Of a stretch of 64,000 nucleotides of DNA, positions 16,827 to 26,558 are shown one piece after another. The stretch is from NCBI RefSeq assembly GCF_030504645.1, contig NZ_JAUKWQ010000003.1, positions 310,001 through 374,000 of the forward strand, written 5' to 3'. A program made the translations under genes and the position numbers. The notes below the pieces were generated by a model, which did no database searches, was not told the DNA's origin, and saw only the letters and a list, made by a program, of their open reading frames with translations. Every line of letters starts with the position of its first letter. Positions within the stretch are counted from its first letter, which is position 1. The DNA is from Rhizobium oryzicola. GTDB lineage: Bacteria > Pseudomonadota > Alphaproteobacteria > Rhizobiales > Rhizobiaceae.

Positions 16827-17792
16827 ATGCTCGCCTTTCTGGTCAAGCGCGTCGGCAATGCGATTCTCGTCATGCTGACGGTCGCATTCTTCGCCTTTCT
16901 GATCTTTCGGTTTCTCGGTGATCCCGTGGAGTTGATGGTCAACGAGAGCGCCACACAGGTGGAACGCGATGAGCTTCGCGCCCGGCTGGGACTGAATGAC
17001 AGCTTCCTCGCACAATATGTGCGCTTTGTCGGGCATGCGGCACAGGGTGAGTTCGGCCTGTCCTGGCGCAACCAGCAATCCGTCGCTACGCTGATTGCCG
17101 AACGCTTTCCGGCGACATTCGAGCTGGTAATCATCGCGACGTTACTGTCCCTCCTGATCGGCATTCCGCTCGGAGTATTCACGGCGATCGGGCGGGGGCG
17201 GTGGTGGGCAGAAAGCCTGCAGTTGTCCTCGATCGTCGGCGTGTCGCTGCCGAGCTTTTTCGTGGGCATCATTCTCATTCTCGTCTTCTCCGTCAGCCTT
17301 GGCTGGCTGCCGGGCTATGGTCGCGGTGAGGTGGTAAAGCTCGGTTGGTGGTCGACGGGGCTTCTGACTGCATCCGGAAGAGCAGCGCTTGTTCTACCCG
17401 CTCTGTCACTCTCACTCTTTCAGATCACGCTCGTCATGCGTCTCGTTCGCGCGGAGATGCTTGAAACCTTGCGTGCGGATTTCATCAAGTTTGCCCGCGC
17501 CCGCGGCGTCAAGCACCGAGCCCTGTGGTTCCGCCATGCGCTCAAGAATTGTCTGATGCCCGTGATTACGCTGACAGCCATGCAGGTTGGCAACCTGATC
17601 GCCTTCGCGCTCGTGACGGAAACCGTCTTTCAGTGGCCGGGCATGGGGATGCTCTTCATGCAGGCGGTCACCTTTGTCGACATCCCCGTCATGGCAGCCT
17701 ATCTCTGCATCGTATCCTTCATCTTCGTGACCCTGAACACGCTCGTCGACATTGCTTACGCGGTGATCGATCCGCGGCTGCGCGCCGCCTGA
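16827..17792 (+). CDS. Peptide-type ABC permease, DppB type
   Basis: Inner-membrane permease (321 aa) with the DppB-like opening (FRFLGDPVELMVNESATQ, then ELRARLGLNDSFLAQYVRF). Several membrane segments follow, with the EAA-type loop (FIKFARARGVKHRALWFRHAL) and the usual ending IDPRLRAA. It follows the binding-protein gene and hairpin; 12 nt separate it from the partner permease. Confidence 0.92.
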   Translation: MLAFLVKRVGNAILVMLTVAFFAFLIFRFLGDPVELMVNESATQVERDELRARLGLNDSFLAQYVRFVGHAAQGEFGLSWRNQQSVATLIAERFPATFELVIIATLLSLLIGIPLGVFTAIGRGRWWAESLQLSSIVGVSLPSFFVGIILILVFSVSLGWLPGYGRGEVVKLGWWSTGLLTASGRAALVLPALSLSLFQITLVMRLVRAEMLETLRADFIKFARARGVKHRALWFRHALKNCLMPVITLTAMQVGNLIAFALVTETVFQWPGMGMLFMQAVTFVDIPVMAAYLCIVSFIFVTLNTLVDIAYAVIDPRLRAA

Positions 17793-17804
17793 CGGGAGCT
17801 CATC

Positions 17805-18761
17805 ATGACAATCGTCGAACAGACCGCGAAAAAGCCCGCCCGCATCACGCCGTCATGGATCTCGCGCCTTCGCGAGACCGATCTGTGGTGGAGCTTCTGG
17901 CATCATCCGTCAGCGGTCATCGCCGCGGCACTGCTGCTTCTGCTTGTCGCCTCGGCCTTCTTTGCGCCGTGGATCGTGGTTCAGAACCCTTACGACCTCG
18001 CTTCGCTCGATCTCTTGAACGCGGAGATTCCGCCGATTTGGATGGATGGCGGCCAGTGGCGCTTCCTGATCGGAACCGATACGCAAGGGCGCGACTTGCT
18101 GTCGGCTGTACTTTATGGTTCCAGGGCTTCTATCATCATCGGTGCGGCATCTGTTGCCGTGTCGCTTGTCGTCGGCTCCGTTCTGGGTCTCATCGCCGGC
18201 TATTATGGTAAATGGGCGGACAGCCTGCTGATGCGGGCTGGCGACGTCCTCCTCTCGATGCCGACCATGCTGATCGCAATTCTCGTCTCGGCGCTGGCAC
18301 GCCAGGCGCTGCCGGCATCGCTGCGCGAGATCGGCGCCTCGGCCGTCATCGTCTTTGCCATCTCGCTTTCCGCCTGGGTTCAATATGCCAGGACAGTGCG
18401 TGCGCTGACCCTGGTCGAGCGAAACAAGGAATATGTCCAGGCAGCGCGGCTGATCCGCGTGCCGACCTGGCGCATCCTCGTCAAACATATCCTGCCCAAC
18501 ACCACCACGCCGCTACTGGTGACCGCGACTCTCAATTTCGGCCTCGGCATCCTGATCGAGGCGACGCTGTCGTTCCTCGGCGTCGGCATGCCGCCGGAGC
18601 AGCCATCGCTCGGCACTCTGATCCGTATCGGCAATCAGTATCTGTTTTCCGGTCAGTGGTGGATCGTCCTCTTTCCGGGTCTGCAACTCTGTCTTCTCGT
18701 CGTGTCGATCAACGTGCTCGGCGACTGGCTGCGTGACGCCCTCAATCCCAAACTGCGCTGA
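17805..18761 (+). CDS. Peptide-type ABC permease, DppC type
   Basis: Partner permease (318 aa) showing FLIGTDTQGRDLLSAVLYGS, the EAA loop NKEYVQAARLIRVPTWRI, HILPNTTTPLLVTAT, LGVGMPPEQPSLGTLI and the C-terminal LGDWLRDALNPKLR. The longer than usual N-terminal cytoplasmic tail (about 40 residues) precedes the first membrane segment. It lies 9 nt ahead of the first amidohydrolase gene in one transcript. Confidence 0.92.
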   Translation: MTIVEQTAKKPARITPSWISRLRETDLWWSFWHHPSAVIAAALLLLLVASAFFAPWIVVQNPYDLASLDLLNAEIPPIWMDGGQWRFLIGTDTQGRDLLSAVLYGSRASIIIGAASVAVSLVVGSVLGLIAGYYGKWADSLLMRAGDVLLSMPTMLIAILVSALARQALPASLREIGASAVIVFAISLSAWVQYARTVRALTLVERNKEYVQAARLIRVPTWRILVKHILPNTTTPLLVTATLNFGLGILIEATLSFLGVGMPPEQPSLGTLIRIGNQYLFSGQWWIVLFPGLQLCLLVVSINVLGDWLRDALNPKLR

Positions 18762-18770
18762 GGTATTCCT

Positions 18771-19964
18771 ATGAGCGATCTTCTGATCAAAAACGCCAGC
18801 TTGCTTGGCGGCGAACTTGCCGATATCCGCATAGAGAACGGCAAGATTGCTGCCATCGGAGCGTCGTTGACAGCCGAAGGCGTGCCGGTCGAGGATGCTG
18901 GCGGCCGCATTGCCATCCCAGGTCTGGTCGATGCGCACACGCACCTCGACAAGTCGCTGCTCGGCTATCCCTGGTACAAGAATGAGGTCGGCCCGCGGCT
19001 GATCGACAAGATTGATAACGAGCGAAAGGTTAAGCGCGACTACGGGCTCGATGCCCATGTCCAGTCTATGCGCCAGTCGCTGCAATCCGTCGGCTATGGC
19101 ACGACGCTGATCCGCACTCATGTGGATATCGATACGGATCAGGGCCTGATCGCGCTTGAGGGCGTGATGGAAACCCGCAGGCAACTCGCCGGCATTGTGG
19201 AGATCGAGATCGTCGCGTTTCCACAGTCCGGCCTGATGCGCCGGCCGGGTACGGCCGAACTCATAGACCAAGGCATGGCGATGGGCGCCGATCTGGTCGG
19301 CGGTCTTGATCCTTGCGGCATGGATCGCGATCCGAAGGCGCATCTCGACACCATTTTCGCCATCGCCGAAAAGCACGGCAAGGGCATCGATATTCACCTT
19401 CACGAAGGCGGCGAGCTTGGCGCCTTTTCGATGGAAATGACGTTCGAGCGCATTCGCGCCCATGGCATGCAGGGCAAGGTCGCCGTCAGCCACGCCTTCT
19501 GCCTCGGCATGCCCGACTGGAACGCCTCGCAGGCGTTGATCGATACCTGCGCCGAACTCGACGTGCCGATCCTGACGACTGCACCGCCATCGCGCGAAGT
19601 TCCCTCTCTCAAGCGACTGAGATCTGCTGGTGTACGTTTCGGCGCTGGCGTCGATGGTTTCCGCGACACCTGGGGGCCCTATGGCAATGGCGATATGCTG
19701 GAGCGGGCAATGTTGCTCGGCATGAAGAACAACCTGCGCCGCGATGACGAACTGGCACTTGCTCTCGATGTCTGCACAACCGGCGGCGCGATTGCGATGG
19801 ATCGCGCCGGACACGCGTTGGAGGTTGGCGGGCGAGGGGACGTCGTTCTCGTCGAAGGCGAGACCCTCGGAGAAGCGATTGTCACCCACGCGCCCCGGAA
19901 GCTTGTGGTGACAGCCGGAAATATCGTTGCCCGAGACGGCAAGAGCTTGCGTGACCGGCCATGA
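18771..19964 (+). CDS. Amidohydrolase, cytosine-deaminase-like
   Basis: Metal-dependent amidohydrolase (397 aa) of the cytosine deaminase/isoguanine deaminase-like branch. Metal ligands are intact: H56 and H58 in GLVDAHTHLDKS, the His in IDIHLHEGGELG, the His in VSHAFCLG, and the late Asp in FGAGVDGFRDTWGPYGNGDM. A short beta-sandwich flanks the barrel at both ends. No signal peptide. Encoded between the permeases and ATPases of a peptide-type ABC system, it likely deaminates or ring-opens the imported compound or a product of it. The true substrate is unknown; cytosine itself is not implied. Confidence 0.82.
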   Translation: MSDLLIKNASLLGGELADIRIENGKIAAIGASLTAEGVPVEDAGGRIAIPGLVDAHTHLDKSLLGYPWYKNEVGPRLIDKIDNERKVKRDYGLDAHVQSMRQSLQSVGYGTTLIRTHVDIDTDQGLIALEGVMETRRQLAGIVEIEIVAFPQSGLMRRPGTAELIDQGMAMGADLVGGLDPCGMDRDPKAHLDTIFAIAEKHGKGIDIHLHEGGELGAFSMEMTFERIRAHGMQGKVAVSHAFCLGMPDWNASQALIDTCAELDVPILTTAPPSREVPSLKRLRSAGVRFGAGVDGFRDTWGPYGNGDMLERAMLLGMKNNLRRDDELALALDVCTTGGAIAMDRAGHALEVGGRGDVVLVEGETLGEAIVTHAPRKLVVTAGNIVARDGKSLRDRP

Positions 19965-21466
19965 CAAACGCGCCCCGTTGGTCTGACCTTCCCCTTGGTA
20001 AGCGGCCAGATGGCCGCTGGGCACTTCGCGCACGCTTCGTCATCGCCGACATGCCGCACGGGCGTCGCCTGATCGAGCACGGTGAGGTCGTCATGGAGCG
20101 CGATCGCGTCGTCTGGGTCGGGCAGAAATTCGAGGGCGAGGTTTCCGCGCGATACGACATGGGCGAGGCGTTGATCGGGCCGGGATTTGTCGATCTCGAC
20201 GCGCTGTCGGACCTCGATACGACCGTGCTGGGCATGGATAACCAGCCCGGCTGGCGGAAAGGCCGTGTCTGGCCGACAGACTATGCGGCCCGCGCCTACG
20301 AAATGTACTCACCTGAAGAACTGGCTTTCCAGAAGCGGTATGCATTCGCGCAGCTGCTTCTGAACGGCATCACCTCGGCGCTGCCGATTGCCTCGCTCTT
20401 CTATCGGGCCTGGGGTGAAACCGTCACGGAGTTTGAGGCGGCAGCCGAGGCGGCAGAAGATCTTGGCCTGCGCGTCTGGCTCGGGCCTGCCTATCGCAGT
20501 GGCGGCGTTATCCTTGATGAGGCTGGCGCGATGCAGCCCATCTTTGATGAAGAACGAGGTCTGGCGGAGCTTGCCGAAGCCGCATCCTTCGCCGGCCGCG
20601 TTCACGGGCAGGCGCAGGGACTGATTTCCGGCATGCTTGCGCCCGATAGGGTGGAGACATGCACCGAGACGCTGTTGCGCCAAACGTTCGGGCACGCGCA
20701 GGACATGGACCTGCCGGTGCGCCTGCACATGGCCCAGGGCGACATGGAATTGCAGACTGTCCGACGGTTGCATGGTGTGACGGCCCCGGAATGGCTGGAT
20801 GGCCTCGGCCTCTTGTCGTCGCGGCTGATCGCGCCGCATGCCACGGTCGCGACCGACGCTGATCTCGACCGCTATGCTGCAAACGGTGTCACCGTCGCCC
20901 ATTGCCCACTGGTCTCCGGTCGACATGGCTCGATGCTCAAGTCGTTTTCCCGGCTCAAGGCCAAGGGGATCCGCGTCGGCATGGGAACCGACACGGCGCC
21001 ACCGGACATGGTCTTGAACATGGCGACCGGACTGATCGTCAACCGCATTGCGGAAGGCCGCGGTGACGCAGGCTCAGCCGCCGATTTCTACGATGCGGCA
21101 ACCATCGCCGGCGCCGATGCGCTGAAGCGGCCGGATCTTGGTCGTCTTTTCCCCGGTTCCAAGGCGGACATCGCCGTATTCGACATGGCCGACCGCATGA
21201 TTGCGCCGCGTATCGATCCTATCCAGACCCTCGTCTATGGTGCGACCGGTCGCGTGACCCGCGCCACGATCGTCGACGGCCGCCTGTCGATGCGCGATGG
21301 CGCGGTGGCCGGTATTGATCTCCATGACGCGCGGAATCGGGCTCAGGCGCAGTTCGATGGCCTCGTCGCACGCTATCCTGAACGTACCTTCGGCCATCCG
21401 TCGGTCAGCGAGATTTTTCCACCAAGCTACCCCTTTCACTCCGTCTCCAGCGAGGTTCCCTCATGA
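19961..21466 (+). CDS. Amidohydrolase of the TrzA/AtzA type lacking the first HxH motif
   Basis: Protein of 501 aa with the composite domain and TIM barrel of chlorohydrolase/deaminase-type amidohydrolases. The strand-1 motif, normally PGxVxxHxH, reads GPGFVDLDAL at 73-82, so D80 and L82 replace both metal-binding histidines. Later landmarks remain (RLHMAQGD, APHATVATDAD, GMGTDTAPPDM). Either metal binding differs or the protein is non-catalytic. It overlaps both neighbours by four bases (ATGA), so it is made together with the other amidohydrolase and the ATPase. The reading frame is intact, which argues for a retained role. Confidence 0.75.
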   Translation: MTNAPRWSDLPLGKRPDGRWALRARFVIADMPHGRRLIEHGEVVMERDRVVWVGQKFEGEVSARYDMGEALIGPGFVDLDALSDLDTTVLGMDNQPGWRKGRVWPTDYAARAYEMYSPEELAFQKRYAFAQLLLNGITSALPIASLFYRAWGETVTEFEAAAEAAEDLGLRVWLGPAYRSGGVILDEAGAMQPIFDEERGLAELAEAASFAGRVHGQAQGLISGMLAPDRVETCTETLLRQTFGHAQDMDLPVRLHMAQGDMELQTVRRLHGVTAPEWLDGLGLLSSRLIAPHATVATDADLDRYAANGVTVAHCPLVSGRHGSMLKSFSRLKAKGIRVGMGTDTAPPDMVLNMATGLIVNRIAEGRGDAGSAADFYDAATIAGADALKRPDLGRLFPGSKADIAVFDMADRMIAPRIDPIQTLVYGATGRVTRATIVDGRLSMRDGAVAGIDLHDARNRAQAQFDGLVARYPERTFGHPSVSEIFPPSYPFHSVSSEVPS

Positions 21467-22476
21467 CTGTCGCAACCCATCCCTCCATGTCGGATGTGCC
21501 GGCGCTCGACGTCCGGGGCCTCTCTGTCGAGTTTCCGACGCGCAAAGGCGTTCTGACGGCGCTGTCCGAGGTGTCACTGACCATCCAGCGCGGCGAGATT
21601 GTCGGGGTCGTCGGAGAAAGCGGTGCCGGCAAATCAATGACCGGCATGTCTGTTTTGGGACTTCTCGAACCGCCAGGCCGGATTTCAGCCGGTGAGATCC
21701 GCATCGGCGGCAAGCGCACGGACAATCTGGGTGAATCCGAGATGGCGCATATCCGCGGCCGTATGGTGGGCGCCATCTTTCAGGACCCATTGACCTCGCT
21801 CAACCCGCTCTTCTCCATCGGCCAGCAATTGATCGAGACGATCCGCCTGCACTCCGATCGTAATCGCGCGGAAGCGAAGGCTCATGCGATCGACCTTCTG
21901 AAACAGGTCGGCATTCCCGGCGCTGATGAGCGAATTGATCACTACCCCCATCAGTTCTCCGGCGGCATGCGCCAGCGCGTTGTCATTGCGCTCGCACTGG
22001 CGGGCAACCCACAACTGATCATCGCCGATGAACCGACCACGGCGCTTGATGTATCCATCCAGGCACAGATCACGGCGCTGTTGCGTGAACTTTGCCGCGA
22101 GCACGGTACCGGGGTCATGCTCGTCACCCACGATATGGGTGTGATCGCCGAAACGGCGGATCGCGTGGCCGTCATGTATGCCGGCCGGGTCATCGAGGTC
22201 GGGCCGGTGGATGAGGTGTTGAGCAGGCCGAAACATCCCTACACACGCGGCCTGATGGGCTCCATTCCGGCACTTGGCGCGCGGGTGGAAAGGCTTGCGC
22301 AGATCGATGGCGCCATGCCGCGTCTCAATGCGATCCCCTCGGGCTGTGCCTTCAATCCCCGCTGTCTCGATGCCGGTCCGCGCTGCCGACAGGTGCGCCC
22401 GGCAATGGTCGCCGAAGGGAAGGGCGCAGCCGAGGGCGGCGTTGCCTGCCTGGTTTATGATGGAGGTGTGCAATGA
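21463..22476 (+). CDS. Peptide-type ABC ATPase, DppD type
   Basis: ATPase subunit (337 aa): Walker [13 protein letters not shown]-loop [11 protein letters not shown], signature [10 protein letters not shown], Walker [13 protein letters not shown], and the C-terminal oligopeptide extension with [14 protein letters not shown]. It overlaps the preceding amidohydrolase and the following ATPase by four bases each. The ATPases lie after the enzyme genes rather than next to the permeases, so transport and catabolism are locked in one transcript. Confidence 0.92.
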   Translation: MTVATHPSMSDVPALDVRGLSVEFPTRKGVLTALSEVSLTIQRGEIVGVVGESGAGKSMTGMSVLGLLEPPGRISAGEIRIGGKRTDNLGESEMAHIRGRMVGAIFQDPLTSLNPLFSIGQQLIETIRLHSDRNRAEAKAHAIDLLKQVGIPGADERIDHYPHQFSGGMRQRVVIALALAGNPQLIIADEPTTALDVSIQAQITALLRELCREHGTGVMLVTHDMGVIAETADRVAVMYAGRVIEVGPVDEVLSRPKHPYTRGLMGSIPALGARVERLAQIDGAMPRLNAIPSGCAFNPRCLDAGPRCRQVRPAMVAEGKGAAEGGVACLVYDGGVQ

Positions 22477-23441
22477 GAAGCGCTGCCAATGCCTTGGAAG
22501 TCGATCAGTTGAGCCGTGTCTTCGACGTTTCGGCTCCATGGCTGACCCGGATGATCGATCGCAAACCGAAGCGCTATCTTCGCGCGGTGCAGGATGTCAC
22601 GTTTGTCGTAGAAAGGGGCAAGTGCCTGGCGCTCGTGGGTGAATCCGGCTGCGGTAAGTCCACTGTGGCGCGACTTGTGACCGGGCTCTATCGCCCGAGT
22701 GAAGGCGCCATCGTGTTTGGGCCATCATCAGACGGCCGCCCGATGGAAGCGCAGATGATCTTTCAGGATCCGCATGCCAGTCTCAACCCTCGCTGGCGTG
22801 TCGGCGACATCATTGCGGAGCCGATCCGAGAGTTTGGCCTGCGCGAAGGCAATGACGCCATCAACGGCCGTGTGGCGGAACTGTTGCGCACTGTCGGTCT
22901 TTCGGCCGATGATACCAAGCGCTTTCCGCACGAGTTTTCCGGTGGCCAACGACAGCGCATATCGATCGCCCGCGCTCTGGCAAGCGAACCGGAATTCCTC
23001 GTCTGCGACGAACCGACATCGGCGCTCGATGTCTCTGTTCAGGCGCAGATCCTCAACCTCATGCGCAAACTGCAGGACGAGCTAGGTCTCACCTACCTCT
23101 TCATCAGCCATAACCTTGCAGTCGTCCGTCACATGGCGGACCGGATCGCCGTCATGTACCTTGGCCGGATTGTCGAGTCGGGGGAGACGGAGGCGCTCTT
23201 TGCCAACCCGCAGCACCCCTATACGCAATTGCTGCTTCAGACGATCCCGGACGTGACGTCGCCCAACCGCGACCGTCAGATGATGGGCGGTGAACCGCCA
23301 AGCCCCCTCGATCCTCCAAAAGGATGTGCCTTTCATCCCCGCTGTCCTGTCGCGAGCGAGATCTGCCGATCGGTTGCACCTGATGTGCGCCAGCGTCAAG
23401 GAGGCGGCTCCATTGCCTGCCATATGGCGCCGATAGACTGA
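22473..23441 (+). CDS. Peptide-type ABC ATPase, DppF type
   Basis: Second ATPase (322 aa): Walker [15 protein letters not shown]-loop IFQDPHASLNPRW, signature FSGGQRQRISIARAL, Walker B FLVCDEPTSALD, and the C-terminal extension with CAFHPRCPVASEIC. It starts on an ATG overlapping the previous stop. The flavin reductase gene starts 18 nt downstream of its stop. Confidence 0.92.
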   Translation: MRSAANALEVDQLSRVFDVSAPWLTRMIDRKPKRYLRAVQDVTFVVERGKCLALVGESGCGKSTVARLVTGLYRPSEGAIVFGPSSDGRPMEAQMIFQDPHASLNPRWRVGDIIAEPIREFGLREGNDAINGRVAELLRTVGLSADDTKRFPHEFSGGQRQRISIARALASEPEFLVCDEPTSALDVSVQAQILNLMRKLQDELGLTYLFISHNLAVVRHMADRIAVMYLGRIVESGETEALFANPQHPYTQLLLQTIPDVTSPNRDRQMMGGEPPSPLDPPKGCAFHPRCPVASEICRSVAPDVRQRQGGGSIACHMAPID

Positions 23442-23459
23442 GTCTTGAAGGAATTATCA

Positions 23460-24101
23460 ATGACGATGACATTTGACGAAGCCACTGCGGGTGATCGCAC
23501 CGGCTTCGATTTTACCGCACTCACGGCCCGTGAGCGCTACAAGCTGATGATCGGGACGATTATCCCGCGGCCGATTGCGCTTGTAACGACAGTTGACGAA
23601 AACGGCCGCGTCAACGCTGCGCCATTCAGCTTCTTCAATTGCCTGTCCGCTGACCCGCCAATTCTTGCGCTCGGCGTCGAAAACAATCCGGACATGTCAT
23701 TCAAGGATACGGGCCACAATATCCGCATGACAGAGGTCTTCACCGTTAACATCGTCTCCTTTGCCATCGCCGAGGCGATGCATCGATGTGCTGCGAAATA
23801 CCCGCGCGGGGTCGATGAACTGAAGGAAGCCGGGCTGACTTCTGTGCCGGGTACCAAGATCGCTGCTTCCTACATCAAGGAAGCACCGGCCGCTTTCGAG
23901 TGTCGCCGCCATATCACGCTTGAGCTCGGAAAGTCGCGCCAGATCATCATGGGCGAAATCCTGTTTGCGCATTATCAGGACGGTCTTGTCAATGATGCTC
24001 TGCATGTGGATCCAGTCGGCGTGGATGCCATAGCACGGCTCGGTGGCGATACCTGCTGCACGACCCGGGACCGCTTCGAGATGTTGACGCCGAAGTTGTG
24101 A
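23460..24101 (+). CDS. Flavin reductase-like FMN-binding protein
   Basis: Flavin reductase/split-barrel FMN-binding protein (213 aa from ATG 23460, with AAGGA 7 nt upstream; a TTG at 23445 is less likely). The typical pattern is present: MIGTIIPRPIALVTTVDENG, NAAPFSFFNCLSADPPIL, DTGHNIRMTEVFTVNIV and the C-terminal GDTCCTTRDRFEM. Such proteins either supply reduced flavin to a monooxygenase or carry flavin in their own redox reaction. No monooxygenase is nearby. Last gene of the operon, so it probably acts on the same catabolic route. Confidence 0.82.
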   Translation: MTMTFDEATAGDRTGFDFTALTARERYKLMIGTIIPRPIALVTTVDENGRVNAAPFSFFNCLSADPPILALGVENNPDMSFKDTGHNIRMTEVFTVNIVSFAIAEAMHRCAAKYPRGVDELKEAGLTSVPGTKIAASYIKEAPAAFECRRHITLELGKSRQIIMGEILFAHYQDGLVNDALHVDPVGVDAIARLGGDTCCTTRDRFEMLTPKL

Positions 24102-24341
24102 AGTTTTGTTGGTTCTGCTGTGAGAAGGTGCAGGCCGAAATGCCGGACCATGTCGAACCGGAATATGACGGTCTGGCGTTCGAGGTCGGGATCCTGCAAG
24201 ATCAATTGTACTCTCGGCGGAAGTTCAGCTCGCGACATCAAGCCATTGTTTTTTGGGCATGAGATTTTTGTTCCATAACTAAGCTTATGCAATTTTCGTT
24301 TTCGGCGACAAAGTTAGAATGTGCTGTTTCTGTTAGTTGGA

Positions 24342-24863
24342 ATGTCACAATCCCCGCGCTTTTTTGCATGGGAGACAAGCAGATGGACTGATAGCGATGA
24401 AAAGCGCAAATTTGCGCGCAGGCGTATGGCCGGCTTGAGTGCCGAAGTGATTGCCGAGAAGCTTGGTCGACATCCGATCTCGGCCAGTCGCTGAACGATC
24501 TATAAGTTCGCCTATTCAGCGAGGGGGCAGGCTATCAAGCTGTTGCGCCATCTTCCTGCGCAACAAAGATAGCCACTCCCGGCCGGTCATGAACGGACTC
24601 ATACGGGTCTGTCAGGCTCTCCCTCCCCTCGCCCGTCGATTGATTACCTTCGATCGCAGCACGGAGTTCACCGACCGGCACTATCCCCGGCAGGCATTGG
24701 CACGCAGACATGGTGAGGCACGCCGCGCAAACGCTTTGGCTATCGAACGCCAGCAGAAGTCTTTCGCAAGAAACCACTCGCTCAATTGAGGCATGCCTAT
24801 GAGCCCCACCCTACCCGCAAGTCGCACTTCAGCGTCAACTCACAAACGCACACACAAAGATGA
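24342..24863 (+). pseudogene. Degraded IS30-family transposase
   Basis: The 787-nt gap between the flavin reductase and glpK holds pieces of one transposase in several frames. They are an N-terminal part from 24342 (RRMAGLSAEVIAEKLGRHP, ending in a stop at 24491), a middle piece (TIYKFAYSARGQAIKLLRHL), a catalytic-core piece (RLITFDRSTEFTDRHY, with an acidic D/E pair) and a C-terminal piece (TPRKRFGYRTPAEVF) ending at 24863. The order matches IS30-type transposases with internal deletions and frameshifts. No flanking inverted repeats or target duplication were made out. 24102-24341 shows no recognisable gene. Confidence 0.75.
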
Positions 24864-24888
24864 ATCGCGTTTTTGCGAGTGCGGGCAA

Positions 24889-26388
24889 TTATGGCTTTTT
24901 CCCAAAAGCCAGCGTGCATTGCACGGCGGAATCCCACCCCTTCAGCAGGGCGGCGCGCTCGGCGCCTTCCATCGATGGCGTGAACTGACGTTCGCGGTGC
25001 CAGTCCGCGGCAAAACCCTTTTGGTCCGGCCAGATGCCGGCACCATGGCCTGCCAGCCAGGCGGCGCCCAACGCCGTCACTTCCGTCGAGGCGGAGCGAT
25101 CGACCGCAACACCCAGAATATCGGCGAGCCGCTGCATGATCCAGTCGTTTGCCGACATGCCGCCATCCACGCGCAGCAACGTATCCGCCTGGCCGGGCCA
25201 ATCCTTGCGCATGGCACCCAGTAGGTCACGGGTCTGGAAGCAGACGGATTCCAGTGCGGCGCGGGCAAATTCCGCCGGTCCGGTATTGCGCGTCATGCCG
25301 AACATCGCGCCGCGCGCTTCCGCATCCCACCAGGGCGCACCGAGGCCTGTGAAGGCCGGTACCAGATAGACCCGCTGGCCGGGATCGGCCTTGGCGGCAA
25401 GTTCGGCGGTTTCGGATGCCTTGCCGATCATCTTCAAGCCGTCGCGCAGCCACTGCACGGCGGCACCCGCAATGAAGATCGAGCCTTCCAGCGCGTAATG
25501 GATCTCGCCGTTCAGGCGATAGGCGATCGTGGTCAGCAGCCGGTTGTTGGAGGCGACGCGGTCGGTGCCGGTGTTGAGCAGGGCAAAGCAGCCGGTTCCA
25601 TAGGTGGATTTCATCATGCCAGGCGTGAAGCAGGCCTGTCCGATGACGGCGGCCTGTTGGTCGCCCGCCACACCCTTGATGGCGATTGCGCCGCCGAAGA
25701 GATCCGGTTCCGTCGTTCCGAAATCATCAATGTTGGACAGAATGTCCGGCAGTATGGAGCGCGGAATGTTGAAGAGCTTCAGCAGGTCCGCATCCCACTC
25801 CGCAGTGCCGATATTGCAGAGCATGGTGCGCGAGGCATTGGTGACGTCGATGACGTGGCGCTTGCCGCCGGTCAGCTTATAGATGAGCCAGCTGTCGACC
25901 GTGCCGAAGGCGAGATGCCCGGCCTCTGCCGCTTCGCGCGCACCGGACACATTCTCCAGCAGCCAGGCAATCTTGGTCGCCGAAAAATAGGGGTCGATCA
26001 GCAGGCCGGTCCGTTCCGCCACGAGCTCGGCATGGCCGTCGGCGCGAAGGCGTGCGCAATGTTCCGAGGTGCGACGATCCTGCCAAACGATCGCTCTGTG
26101 GATCGCCTGGCCGGTGCGGCGGTCCCAGACCACAGCCGTTTCGCGCTGGTTGGTAATCCCGATCGCTGCGACCTGATCGGCGGTGATGCCGGCCGTTTTC
26201 ATCGCCTTTTGAGCGGTCTCAAGCGTCGTCGTCCACAGGTCTTCCGCCTCGTGTTCCACCCAGCCCGATTGCGGGAAATGCTGGGCAAACTCCATCTGGC
26301 CGGAGCCGCAATTCTGATAGGCGCGGTTGAAGACGATCGAGCGGGTCGAGGTCGTGCCCTGGTCGATGGAAAGAACAAAATCCTTCAT
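24889..26388 (-). CDS. glpK: Glycerol kinase
   Basis: ATP-dependent glycerol kinase (499 aa; E. coli GlpK has 502), making sn-glycerol 3-phosphate in the cytoplasm. FGGY-family landmarks are clear: [15 protein letters not shown] at the N-terminus, [58 protein letters not shown] and the C-terminal [14 protein letters not shown]. It is on the same strand as, and 170 nt downstream of, the TauE/sulfoquinovosidase operon. It may be read through with it, using glycerol freed from sulfoquinovosyl glycerol. No glpD or glycerol facilitator is near. Confidence 0.97.
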   Translation of the reverse strand: MKDFVLSIDQGTTSTRSIVFNRAYQNCGSGQMEFAQHFPQSGWVEHEAEDLWTTTLETAQKAMKTAGITADQVAAIGITNQRETAVVWDRRTGQAIHRAIVWQDRRTSEHCARLRADGHAELVAERTGLLIDPYFSATKIAWLLENVSGAREAAEAGHLAFGTVDSWLIYKLTGGKRHVIDVTNASRTMLCNIGTAEWDADLLKLFNIPRSILPDILSNIDDFGTTEPDLFGGAIAIKGVAGDQQAAVIGQACFTPGMMKSTYGTGCFALLNTGTDRVASNNRLLTTIAYRLNGEIHYALEGSIFIAGAAVQWLRDGLKMIGKASETAELAAKADPGQRVYLVPAFTGLGAPWWDAEARGAMFGMTRNTGPAEFARAALESVCFQTRDLLGAMRKDWPGQADTLLRVDGGMSANDWIMQRLADILGVAVDRSASTEVTALGAAWLAGHGAGIWPDQKGFAADWHRERQFTPSMEGAERAALLKGWDSAVQCTLAFGKKP

Positions 26389-26558
26389 GCGGCAAAATCC
26401 GTTTTCGTCATGGCATCATCATGCGAGGCAATACGAAGGGGGTTCCTGTGCCGGTGCCAACCGGATGATCTCAACTCCCCACCGCTCCCCCGGTGTCTGC
26501 AACTTGGTAACATGTTTGCGGCTGGACCCAAGCATTTTTTGGATCGGTTCGCATGGTT

